Source: Bacteroidales bacterium 52_46 (GTDB lineage: Bacteria > Bacteroidota > Bacteroidia > Bacteroidales > Muribaculaceae). From it: a stretch of 64,000 bases of DNA. A program made the position numbers and the translations under genes. Where the stretch lies: NCBI GenBank assembly GCA_001915385.1, contig MNQK01000027.1:150153-214152 (forward strand), given 5' to 3'. The notes below the pieces were generated by a model that saw nothing but the letters and a program-made list of their open reading frames with translations, ran no database searches and was not told where the DNA came from. This document shows, piece after piece, positions 1-8,348 of this stretch (the stretch's first letter is position 1; each line of letters opens with the position of its first letter).

Positions 1-1245
1 AAGGTCGATGAGATAATCAAGACGCATCTCCGTAAGGATGCCCGCGTGACTGCCATCTCTAACCGTGCAGTCATGGTCGTATTCGGCGGCAACCGTGAGC
101 GGATGCGCGAGATGGCTTTCGGCGGTCAGGATTTCCACGAGCATGAGGAATCAAACGGGCATCTGATTAGGCAACCGGAAATCGAGCAATGGGCGAAGGA
201 TGTGTATGGTTTCGTATGCCGTGAATTCGGAGAGAAGAACATAGCCTCTTTTATCGTCCATCTTGACGAGACAGGACCACATGCGCACTGCGTGTTCGTG
301 CCCCTGACCGCCGACGGACGACTCTGCTCAAAGGAGGTAATCGGAGGCAAAACCAAGAGTGAGGCACAACGACACATGAGGGATTTGCATACCAGACTTG
401 CCGAAGTGAACCGCAAATACGGTCTTGACCGAGGCGATGACATACGCGAGACCGGCGCACGCCATCGCTCAACTGCCGAATATAACCGTGATCTTCACCG
501 CGAGAATACACGTCTCGAAACTCTGATAAGCGACAAGTCCGATCAGCTGACCCAGCTTGAAGAACAGATTAAGTTGGCGGAAAAGCGGGTCAAAGGTCTC
601 ACGACCATGAGTGCCAATCTTGAGAAAAAACAGACAGATCTGACAGCCGAGACAGCGCAGCTTGAAGCTGACATCGAGAGCGGCGCCGGAGATGTTTCCG
701 AACTGAACCGCCGCATTGCCGATCTCAAGAAACAATACGATTCAACCGGAAAGCAACTCGCTGATAAACGCCTCAAACTAAAGACCGCTGACCGGCAACT
801 CGAACAGCTCAGAGAAAACCTCGACTCACTTAATGAGGAGCGGGAAAAGGCCCAGGAAGATTACTTGAGGCTGACCGACAAGCGTCAGGAACAGATACGC
901 ATGAGGCTGACAGATGCCGTCTTCGCCAGGATGGTGGTCGATATGCGGACACTTCTAAACGCAATGCCTCCGGTTTTGAAATCGGAGTTAGATGGTGAAT
1001 TTCTCACCGCAATAGCTGAACAGCCAAACGATATTCTGAAATGCGCAATGTATCTCTTCATGGGTTATCTTGATGGCGCAACCCAGTTCGCTCAGTCCTG
1101 CGGTGGCGGAGGCACCTCTTCCGACCTACCATGGGGTCGTGACCCGAAAGAAGATGACCGCCGTTTCGCCTACCGCTGCATGATGCAAGCCCATAGGATG
1201 CTAACCCCGTCCTCTCCCAGGCGCGGCATGAGCGGCAGGCGGTGA
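1..1245 (+). CDS. MobV/Pre-type mobilization relaxase, 5'-truncated by the window edge
   Basis: The reading frame is open from base 1, so the gene starts upstream of the window and this is its 3' part (about 414 codons). The stretch HLDETGPHAH (about 83 codons after the GTG at 46) is the HxDExxPHxH signature of Pre/MobV relaxases, which nick oriT and lead plasmids or mobilizable elements during conjugation. The motif is followed by a long coiled-coil segment (heptad-rich, roughly bases 480-920) and a basic C-terminal tail, as in BmgA-like mobilization proteins of Bacteroides elements. No partner mobilization gene follows within the window. It marks the left part of the window as a mobile or formerly mobile region. 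Family assignment is firm. Whether the element is still mobile cannot be judged, because oriT and integrase would lie outside. Confidence 0.85.
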   Translation, partial: KVDEIIKTHLRKDARVTAISNRAVMVVFGGNRERMREMAFGGQDFHEHEESNGHLIRQPEIEQWAKDVYGFVCREFGEKNIASFIVHLDETGPHAHCVFVPLTADGRLCSKEVIGGKTKSEAQRHMRDLHTRLAEVNRKYGLDRGDDIRETGARHRSTAEYNRDLHRENTRLETLISDKSDQLTQLEEQIKLAEKRVKGLTTMSANLEKKQTDLTAETAQLEADIESGAGDVSELNRRIADLKKQYDSTGKQLADKRLKLKTADRQLEQLRENLDSLNEEREKAQEDYLRLTDKRQEQIRMRLTDAVFARMVVDMRTLLNAMPPVLKSELDGEFLTAIAEQPNDILKCAMYLFMGYLDGATQFAQSCGGGGTSSDLPWGRDPKEDDRRFAYRCMMQAHRMLTPSSPRRGMSGRR

Positions 1246-1629
1246 AGAGATTCCGCGGGTAAGAACGACTTGACCTCACTCATTCAAGATTCAAATAGAA
1301 GGGGGCGGTATTCTGCAGACCCCCTCTCGAAATCAGCATTTTATGGTTGATTAGGGCATAGAAATGATGCCCCCCTCAGATAATGAGCCGATTGAGGGAG
1401 TGCTATCCGGTAGCACCCCCACTAAGTAATGATTCCATTGTCCGTAATAGGTAGTCTCCCTTTGGGACAGCCTGTCATTCAGTCAACCGTAAGAGTGGAA
1501 CTTCCAACGTTTCGAGGAAGCCGAAACAATCAATTATACGCAATCAATCCAAGGGATGGATGCCTTTCGGTCGAGACCTTAGGCTCGATGCACGACAGCC
1601 CGGCGGCGGTGCCGCAACTCCCGAATTTT
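1246..1629. other. Non-coding gap with short hairpins after the mob gene
   Basis: No convincing gene is present. Several GC-rich hairpins follow the relaxase stop, for example GGGAGTGCTA (1396-1405) pairing with TAGCACCCCC (1411-1420) with one mismatch, and a GGGCAT/ATGCCC pair near 1355-1375. They could be terminators or the right end of the mobilizable element. No target-site duplication can be identified without the other end. Confidence 0.35.
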
Positions 1630-2637
1630 TCAGAGTGTGATTATAACAAATTCATTGCCATTCCAACCAATGATAATCGAGTCATCAACTGCCGCAATTC
1701 GGCTGAGCGATGTTGTGAGACCGGAGTATCGGGAAATTACGTTACCGGCCCAGTCTATTTTAAGAATAATCGGCTTTTTAATCTTGGCATCTGCGAACTG
1801 GTAGCCCCAATACAAGGCGTAAATATAATCATGGGTATATGTAATATCTACTGTATGCAACGGGTTCAAATCTTCGAAGTCAGCTTCATCGAGCGTCGCC
1901 GGGTCGAAGGTCTCATTGCCTATTTTTACTGAATTGATAATTTTGCCGTCAGTGTCGAATATATCAATAACCGGATGAAGTTTATAGGCAAAAGCAAGCC
2001 GATTATATTTGTCTGAATATGCCATTTCTCCGACATTAGGCATCCATGCCTGCAATTTCGAAGAGATGCTGATTTGCCGAATGGAATCAATTCTTGATGT
2101 ATTAAAATCAACAGACATGGCAACCTGGCGACCTCCATTTGGCTCTCTGCCGATGAAAACGTATTTATCCGGTTCCGTCATAAAAATGTCCTGCACATAT
2201 CGGGAAAGCGCAAAAGGCATTGAATAGGTCTCATCTATAATATACTTCTGCGCTCTGACAAATGAAGTGTCATTTACAACGGTGTAAATTTCACAGTCAT
2301 CCTGACTGATTACACCAATCGTTCCGTTATCAGCAATAAATGGATACGGCATATACGACGTATAATAACCGTTTTCCCGCCGTCCCATATCTGAACTTAC
2401 ATAGAAAGTATTTCGTAACGTATCAACAACCGCACGCCGTAGAAAACGCTGTCCGTAGCCGTCATTGCCTTCAAAGACAAATAATAATGTATCTCCTGAC
2501 ATTTTCATGTCAATCATATGGCGTATTGCCGGAAGTGGTTCTCCCTTTATCTCAATACTGGCAGTGGATATGGGTGCAGTCTTTGCGCCTATGCATGAGG
2601 CAAAAGCCAAAGCACATAATATCAGGATGTGTTTCAT
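1630..2637 (-). CDS. BF3164-like lipoprotein (predicted beta-propeller)
   Basis: A 335-residue protein with a short lipoprotein signal (ALAFASC, Cys15 as the probable lipidated residue). The body is rich in beta-strand repeats typical of TolB-like six-bladed propellers of the Bacteroidales BF3164 family, whose function is not known. Its start codon overlaps the stop of the upstream GLPGLI gene by four bases (ATGA), so the two are translationally coupled. It is the last gene of the minus-strand unit receptor - GLPGLI - lipoprotein. An envelope role is inferred from the lipoprotein signal and the neighbours. The family call rests on recollection of similar proteins and is moderate. Confidence 0.65.
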   Translation of the reverse strand: MKHILILCALAFASCIGAKTAPISTASIEIKGEPLPAIRHMIDMKMSGDTLLFVFEGNDGYGQRFLRRAVVDTLRNTFYVSSDMGRRENGYYTSYMPYPFIADNGTIGVISQDDCEIYTVVNDTSFVRAQKYIIDETYSMPFALSRYVQDIFMTEPDKYVFIGREPNGGRQVAMSVDFNTSRIDSIRQISISSKLQAWMPNVGEMAYSDKYNRLAFAYKLHPVIDIFDTDGKIINSVKIGNETFDPATLDEADFEDLNPLHTVDITYTHDYIYALYWGYQFADAKIKKPIILKIDWAGNVISRYSGLTTSLSRIAAVDDSIIIGWNGNEFVIITL

Positions 2638-3488
2638 TTTAGTTCAAGAGGTTTGTATGGAATGGATTGTCTGACAGCATCGCTATTGTTCATCCGTTTA
2701 CCGTCTTTCCCAATAATATGAACTTTCCCGCTATCACCTCCCATGGAAGCAATCAAGAAGCCGACGGGTGAATCGAAATATCTGGCGAGAGTTTTTTCGA
2801 CCTCCGAGACAGAGCAACGTTTGTCATTGTTGTCTTGGTAAGTATATTCCATAATAGGAGCATCGGACCGCTGAACCCCTATCGCCTCCCAAACAAATTG
2901 CTTTTCTCCGTCCTCGATTTTGAGAATAAGACCGGGCAGACCTCCGAATTTATAGGGGCCGAATGGCAACGGTATTTCGGCTGCATACCACGCCGTATAT
3001 TGTCTTCCGGCAAATTCGCAGGTCGCTTTCTGACATTCGTAACCTAAAATTGTGTCGTTATCTTCACTGCTGAAATTCCATTTTAAAGAAGGAACGGAAT
3101 CAGAATATATCAGGAACGGAGAGATAGAGAGCCGATATTTCATATTCGCTGTTGTACCGCGAACGGGTCGGACTATTTCCAGAGGCCACGGATTGCCCGA
3201 GACATTTGAGTATGAGTCCGCTCCACGTCGAATCTGCTCGGTTGCCAATGAGTCAAAGTGGTTAATAATGTCGCTGTAATCCTTAATGCAATGTTTTCCG
3301 ATCTGAACCACTCTGACATCATCATAGTAATCGCGTATATCGGGATGAAACTTATATTTCAATGAGTAGGTAATATTGAACCGTGCAGTATCGACCGGGG
3401 TTGCCTTGTCAATAATGCGGGATGTGGTTTCCTGAGCCAATCCATCCATAGAAAGGAGGAAACAAAAGAGTAGAAATAACATTTTCAT
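2634..3488 (-). CDS. GLPGLI family protein
   Basis: The sequence contains the family-naming motif GLPGLI inside FGGLPGLILKIEDG, followed by the usual strand-rich C-terminus. The chosen start at 3488 (MKMLFLLFCFLLS) gives a clean Sec signal peptide ending near GLAQ. The longer open frame reaching 3626 would overlap the receptor gene and bury the signal peptide. GLPGLI proteins are exported Bacteroidetes proteins of unknown function, often encoded beside TonB-receptor-like proteins, as here (11-base gap to the receptor, four-base overlap with the lipoprotein). They probably form an outer-membrane or periplasmic assembly with the receptor. Confidence 0.85.
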   Translation of the reverse strand: MKMLFLLFCFLLSMDGLAQETTSRIIDKATPVDTARFNITYSLKYKFHPDIRDYYDDVRVVQIGKHCIKDYSDIINHFDSLATEQIRRGADSYSNVSGNPWPLEIVRPVRGTTANMKYRLSISPFLIYSDSVPSLKWNFSSEDNDTILGYECQKATCEFAGRQYTAWYAAEIPLPFGPYKFGGLPGLILKIEDGEKQFVWEAIGVQRSDAPIMEYTYQDNNDKRCSVSEVEKTLARYFDSPVGFLIASMGGDSGKVHIIGKDGKRMNNSDAVRQSIPYKPLELK

Positions 3489-3499
3489 AATGTTTGTGC

Positions 3500-6112
3500 T
3501 TAGAATATTCTGAATCGTATTTTGAGTAACACACTTCGTGGTCGAATGTTGTAGTTGGCTCTTGACTCGGTAAGAGCCAACAGGCTGGAATATACATACG
3601 ACTTTCGGTTGAGCAGATTGTCGCACGACAGCGTAAAGCTGAAACGCTTTATGGTGTACTTCGCCTCGGCATTGAGAAGGAGGAATGAACGGTCGCCGTC
3701 GTTGAAGTTGTTGTAATAATGGTAAAGCGAAGTCGTCAGAATAACACCTCCGGGAATTGTAAAATCAAGAGTACCCTTATTGGTTACTGTGCGTAGCCAC
3801 GGGAACCGCTCATGTCCTTTCTGTTGCGTTGCGGATTGGGAATAAATTCCTTGATACGATACCGAAAGCCATTTGAACGGTGTAAGGCTAACGTCGGCGT
3901 TGACACCTAAGCTATTGCCAGTATAGCGTACCACCGCGTCCTGAACAAGCAGAGGACTGTCATAATAGGAGTATGTAAACGAGGCTCCGATTTTAAGACG
4001 GCGCCAGTCGAATCCCTGACTCGCATGAACCTTTGCCGACAGCATATCGCTGTTCTCCGATGTGCGGCGGCTTATGGTATGTTGCACAATGCCATCATAG
4101 TAGGAACCGTAAAGAACATCGGGCGACTGCCTGAACCATGCGACTTCAGCTCCAGCGAAACTCATTGTAAGAATATTTTTGAAATCATATTTCAGCGCAT
4201 AGTGCTGATTCATGCCCTCGTAAAGACCGGCAACATCGTAGGCTGACAGTTGACGGTAAGACGTCAGAATGTAACCTGAATATAATGTCTCAATGGATGG
4301 AGTCATATAATTGAGCGCGGCGGAAGCGTTAAGATTATGGCTGCTGTTGATTTTATAGGTCAGATTTAATGACGGCTCCACGCGGAAACGGTTTTTATCG
4401 GTAATTATACCGTCAAGCCTGTTGTTAAGCCGGAATAATCTGTATTTCATCGGCAAATAGAGCGAAGCATGAAATTTCCGGGTAGTGAACATTATCTCGG
4501 CTCCGAGGCCGGCATCGAGATAATCAAGCGCAAGGTCATTGCGCATCGCATCAAGGCGGCTTTCGAGGGCGTTGTGCTGATAGTTGACGATTGCCGAAGG
4601 GTGTAGGGTGAAGTTACCGACTTTAAGAGCCGACAATAATCCTGCGCTGTTTTCAGTGGATATATTGCGGAAATCGACGTGCTGATACAGCATATCGCCC
4701 GTTATCATTTCCGGGAACAGATTCGGGGTGACGGAAAGGCTGTGTGGCCGTTTCTCCATGTTGACAAGTGATGAAATCTCAAATCCACGGTCCTCCGAAT
4801 TACGGTGCGTCATGTGGAATTTGTTGAGCAGTCTGTATGTGTCAGTTTTCCCAATCTGCGCTATGTCATCGTCTCCTGCAAGAATACGGCTGTTTGCGTC
4901 AGTCGTGCTCCAGTCGAATTTCAGTTGTTCCTTCAGATAATTTTCATCGCCGTTGTTCAGATATGTAAGGTCTCCGTATGCCTTCAGCATACGGGCGGTG
5001 CCTTGCATGATCTCATTCACAATGTTCTGACTTCCGTCAGGAAGAAAATTTGTGGTCGATGAACTGCTGCGACGGGTGTCGCGGTCGTTAAGATAAGCGG
5101 CGTTTATACCGAACTCTCCCGACTTACCTACACGATATACATTATTGAAAGTGGCATTGTGGGAACGGTTGAAGTAATAGAACCGTTTGTCAATGCCTGG
5201 AGTCGACGGCATGGAGATTGACGAGATATTGCTTGTGCGCGAATAATCGTTGTCGAAGGAATAAAGCTCCTGCGAAAGATCTTCGCCTGTATTGTTTCCC
5301 TTATAAGTGGCAAGGAACTGGCTATTACGCCGGAAATATGTAGCGATTGCCGAATTGTTCCACAATCCCTCATCTCCATAGCCGCCTCCGAGTGTGGCAA
5401 TGAGATTGAACACACCTTTGACACCCTCTTTTAGCCGCAGGTTGATAGATGCCCGTTCCTCCGGGCGTAGCCCTTTGAGCGCCTTGATGTCCTGATGGTT
5501 TTCGAGCACCTGCACTGTTGCGATGTTGTTGGGGTCGATGTTGTTCGTGGCTATGCCGTAATGACCTTTCATAAGGTCAAGTCCTTCGATATACAGATTT
5601 TTAATAGGCTTACCTTGATAAGAGATTTGTCCGGCATCTGACACCGATATACCCGGCATCTTTTTCAACACGTCTGCAATAGACTGGTCGGTCTGTGAGA
5701 GGAAAGAAGCTACATTATAATTGATTGTATCTCCTTGCGAATAAATCTTTTTAGCTTTAACAACAACCTCTTTAAGTTCTACGGCTCTTTCCTCGGCTAT
5801 AATATCGTATCTGCCGGAGTGGTTTGGCACAATCAATTTAGTCTGTGCGATTTCCATGCCGGATGCCTGTAATATAATGCTGTCGCAATCGCAGCTAACA
5901 GATAATGAAAACTCTCCTTTGTCATCAGTGAAAGCTGATGCAATAATGTTCTTAGGTGAATGATAGGGAGATGCGGTTACACTGACAAAATCAAACGGCA
6001 CTTGGCGTCCATTCGTGACAGTACCTGTCAGAATGGACTCTGCCGATACATTGAGACAAACCGACAGAATTATCAGAGCGATCAATATTATTCTCTTTAC
6101 AGCCATTGCCAT
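3500..6112 (-). CDS. TonB-dependent-receptor-like outer membrane protein with carboxypeptidase-like N-domain
   Basis: An 870-residue protein with a signal peptide (about 1-24), a carboxypeptidase-regulatory-like beta-sandwich (about 25-115), a plug-like domain (about 125-215, with KMPGISVSDAGQISYQGKPI) and a long beta-barrel ending in an aromatic Phe (RFRIF), as expected for BamA-dependent insertion. This is the 'outer membrane beta-barrel / CarbopepD_reg' class rather than a classical SusC. No clear TonB box is evident. It heads a three-gene unit with the GLPGLI and BF3164-like proteins and is divergent from a two-component system, which may regulate it. Two ATGs (6112 and 6106) are possible starts. 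The substrate is unknown. Confidence 0.8.
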   Translation of the reverse strand: MAMAVKRIILIALIILSVCLNVSAESILTGTVTNGRQVPFDFVSVTASPYHSPKNIIASAFTDDKGEFSLSVSCDCDSIILQASGMEIAQTKLIVPNHSGRYDIIAEERAVELKEVVVKAKKIYSQGDTINYNVASFLSQTDQSIADVLKKMPGISVSDAGQISYQGKPIKNLYIEGLDLMKGHYGIATNNIDPNNIATVQVLENHQDIKALKGLRPEERASINLRLKEGVKGVFNLIATLGGGYGDEGLWNNSAIATYFRRNSQFLATYKGNNTGEDLSQELYSFDNDYSRTSNISSISMPSTPGIDKRFYYFNRSHNATFNNVYRVGKSGEFGINAAYLNDRDTRRSSSSTTNFLPDGSQNIVNEIMQGTARMLKAYGDLTYLNNGDENYLKEQLKFDWSTTDANSRILAGDDDIAQIGKTDTYRLLNKFHMTHRNSEDRGFEISSLVNMEKRPHSLSVTPNLFPEMITGDMLYQHVDFRNISTENSAGLLSALKVGNFTLHPSAIVNYQHNALESRLDAMRNDLALDYLDAGLGAEIMFTTRKFHASLYLPMKYRLFRLNNRLDGIITDKNRFRVEPSLNLTYKINSSHNLNASAALNYMTPSIETLYSGYILTSYRQLSAYDVAGLYEGMNQHYALKYDFKNILTMSFAGAEVAWFRQSPDVLYGSYYDGIVQHTISRRTSENSDMLSAKVHASQGFDWRRLKIGASFTYSYYDSPLLVQDAVVRYTGNSLGVNADVSLTPFKWLSVSYQGIYSQSATQQKGHERFPWLRTVTNKGTLDFTIPGGVILTTSLYHYYNNFNDGDRSFLLLNAEAKYTIKRFSFTLSCDNLLNRKSYVYSSLLALTESRANYNIRPRSVLLKIRFRIF

Positions 6113-6123
6113 GTTTTTGAGTG

Positions 6124-6131
6124 CAAAGTTA
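6124..6131 (-). promoter_or_regulatory. Probable -7 box for the receptor unit
   Basis: On the minus strand this reads TAACTTTG, an exact match to the Bacteroidetes TAnnTTTG -7 element. It lies 12 bases upstream of the first ATG, implying a very short leader. A similar TAATTTTG on the plus strand (6208-6215) lies just before the kinase gene, so the 107-base gap probably holds divergent promoters. Confidence 0.5.
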
Positions 6132-6219
6132 GTGCCGGAAAAGCCTTCTGAACAAAGAAACTCCCTTATTTAGTCTTAACTGATACTGCTGATTAAAGGA
6201 TAATAGCTAATTTTGTAGT

Positions 6220-7575
6220 ATGAAACTCTTTAAGACAATAACATCAATAACCATATCGGCGATACTTATAGTATTTGCCTTGAATATATTTTATCTTGCT
6301 ACGCTGTATCAATCAATAGAACATGACGTGCGGCGGGATGTCCATTCAGCCATGCTGGACATGGATGTGAATGAATTGTGGCTAAGGACATTGGCCAATA
6401 CCAAAGGGAAAGATGCCCAGACCCTGTATCTTGTCGATGTGGCTCAATATAACCGCGATTCATTGGCCCGACTTGACAGCCGAATATCGGAAAACATAAT
6501 AGATGTGAATAATGCCACCGGCAATTATATTATTAGGGAGATGAGTCGGCAAATGCATTCTGATATGGATATAAGGTCGAAAATAAACCTTAATGTCATA
6601 GACAGTCTGTTAAGAACGCATCTCGCGGCTCGAAAAATCAATCCTGAATACGTCCATGTAGAAATTTGTGATACGCTTGGAAATATCTTGGTTGATAATC
6701 CCGGAGTTAAAACACGAGATGGTTTCGATACTTTTGATTTGCCATTGAACGGATTTATCTACCGTGCATATCTATCCCCGTTGACAGAACAGGTATTTAA
6801 TAAGATGCGCGGAATAATCATAACTACTTTTATTCTTGTCTTGCTCTTTGCCACGGGTTTTTGGTATCTGTTGCACACAATCCGCCGTATGCGGACAATC
6901 GAGGAGATGAAAGACGATTTCATCAACAATATGACCCACGAGCTGAAGACTCCGATAGCTGTGGCATACGCAGCCAACGATTCCATGCTTAACTTTGATG
7001 CGGCTAATGATGAAGAAAAACGCGTATCATATCTCAACATCGCCATGAAACAGTTACGCCGACTTCAGGAACTCGTGGAGGGCATACTTTCAATGAGCAT
7101 GGAAAGAAGAAAATCCATGAAGCTGAACATTGAGGATTTTGATTTGCTTCCTCTCGTCAATGAAGTGGTAGCTTCACAAAGGCTCCGCCAGGAGAAGCCT
7201 GTCAGAATATCGGTAACTGGGCAGGATTCTCTTAAAGTACGTGCCGATAAAACACATTTTATAAATGTTCTCAATACCCTTATCGACAACTCGATCAAAT
7301 ATTCAGGGGACAGCGTGGATATACAGATTACCTGCACGAATAATTTAATGACAATCAGCGACAACGGGATTGGCATTCCGTCAAAGTCGCTGCCATATAT
7401 CTTTGACCGTTTTTATCGTGTGCCGCACGGCAGCGTACAGAATGTGCGGGGTTACGGCATCGGTCTTTACTATGCACGGCAGATACTCGGTAAAATAGGA
7501 TATACCATAAAAGCGGAGAGCAAAGAAGGTCGAAGCACCACATTCACAATAAAATTATCGAGCCATGAAGAATAA
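6220..7575 (+). CDS. Membrane sensor histidine kinase
   Basis: A 451-residue two-component kinase. It has an N-terminal membrane segment (about 8-30), a periplasmic sensor region (about 31-197), a second membrane segment (about 198-220), a dimerization/phosphoacceptor helix with MTHELKTP (His240), and an ATP-binding domain with N-box (about 351-363), DNGIG and GYGIGLYYA motifs. No HAMP domain is obvious between the second membrane helix and the phosphoacceptor helix. It overlaps the response-regulator start by 11 bases and is divergent from the receptor/GLPGLI unit. A role in sensing envelope state and controlling that unit is an inference from this arrangement. Confidence 0.9.
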   Translation: MKLFKTITSITISAILIVFALNIFYLATLYQSIEHDVRRDVHSAMLDMDVNELWLRTLANTKGKDAQTLYLVDVAQYNRDSLARLDSRISENIIDVNNATGNYIIREMSRQMHSDMDIRSKINLNVIDSLLRTHLAARKINPEYVHVEICDTLGNILVDNPGVKTRDGFDTFDLPLNGFIYRAYLSPLTEQVFNKMRGIIITTFILVLLFATGFWYLLHTIRRMRTIEEMKDDFINNMTHELKTPIAVAYAANDSMLNFDAANDEEKRVSYLNIAMKQLRRLQELVEGILSMSMERRKSMKLNIEDFDLLPLVNEVVASQRLRQEKPVRISVTGQDSLKVRADKTHFINVLNTLIDNSIKYSGDSVDIQITCTNNLMTISDNGIGIPSKSLPYIFDRFYRVPHGSVQNVRGYGIGLYYARQILGKIGYTIKAESKEGRSTTFTIKLSSHEE

Positions 7576-8240
7576 AATACTTTTGGTGGAAGATGAGCCT
7601 GATATGGCCCATAGTAGCGGACACCCTGCGTTCAGAAGGCTACGAAGTCGTTGTGGCAAGAGACGGAGCTTCCGGGTTGAATAAGTTTACCACCGAAGGC
7701 GCCGACCTCGTCATAGCCGATATAATGATGCCGAAGATGGACGGTTTCGAGATGGCCCGGCTGATACGCCGCAAGTCAGCCGATATACCCATAATTTTTC
7801 TGACCGCGAAAAGTGGTATAGACGATGTGGAGCGCGGATTTGACCTTGGAGCAAACGATTATCTCAGAAAGCCATTTGAACTGCGCGAACTCATGGTGCG
7901 CATAAAGGCTCTGCTGCGTTCTGCTTCAAAATCTCCGGTTTCAATATATCGTATCGGGCGGTACATATTTGACTCGACAACACAAAGTCTCTCTATTGAT
8001 AATAGAGAAACTTTGCTGTCCTATATCGAGGCACGATTATTGGAATTGCTTGCCGCCAATATCGGTATGACCGTAGATGCTTCTGCAATGATGACTGCAA
8101 TATGGCAACGCGATGACCTCAGTAATCGCAATTCCTTGCACGGTTATATTCATAAGCTGCGCCAACTGCTACGCCATGACCCAAGTATTACCATTGTCAA
8201 TCAACGCTCCTATGGTTATATGCTGACTCTCACGAAGTAG
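7565..8240 (+). pseudogene. OmpR-type response regulator with a frameshift near 7610
   Basis: The natural start at 7565 overlaps the kinase stop and encodes MKNKILLVEDEPDMA, the classic receiver-domain start with the acidic pair. That frame then leaves the family sequence and stops near 7682. The rest of the receiver (ADIMMPKMDGFE, phospho-Asp about residue 53 of the restored protein; Lys in FLTAKS) and a winged-helix DNA-binding domain continue in another frame to 8240. Joining the two needs two extra bases, or one fewer, around 7610-7613. A truncated protein from the ATG at 7593 would lack the first beta strand and the Mg-binding acidic residues. It is either a true pseudogene or a sequencing/assembly error. 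Confidence 0.8.
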
Positions 8241-8262
8241 TGATTAATCCAAAATAATTTAG

Positions 8263-8270
8263 TAATTTTG
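8263..8270 (+). promoter_or_regulatory. -7 promoter box upstream of the ATPase/TIR unit
   Basis: TAATTTTG matches TAnnTTTG exactly. The predicted transcription start, about seven bases downstream, leaves a leader of roughly 70 bases before the ATG at 8349. No strong -33 TTTG box is visible. Confidence 0.5.
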
Positions 8271-8348
8271 TATTAAGTTGACGACATTACAAATAGATTG
8301 TTCGTCAATGGCATCATCCCGAACTTATTTCTCTTCATAAAGATTATT

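Noticed and set aside
1429..1932. 167-residue plus-strand frame after the mob gene
   Set aside because: Its second half is antisense to the BF3164-like lipoprotein gene, and it lacks a promoter, motifs and a plausible start.
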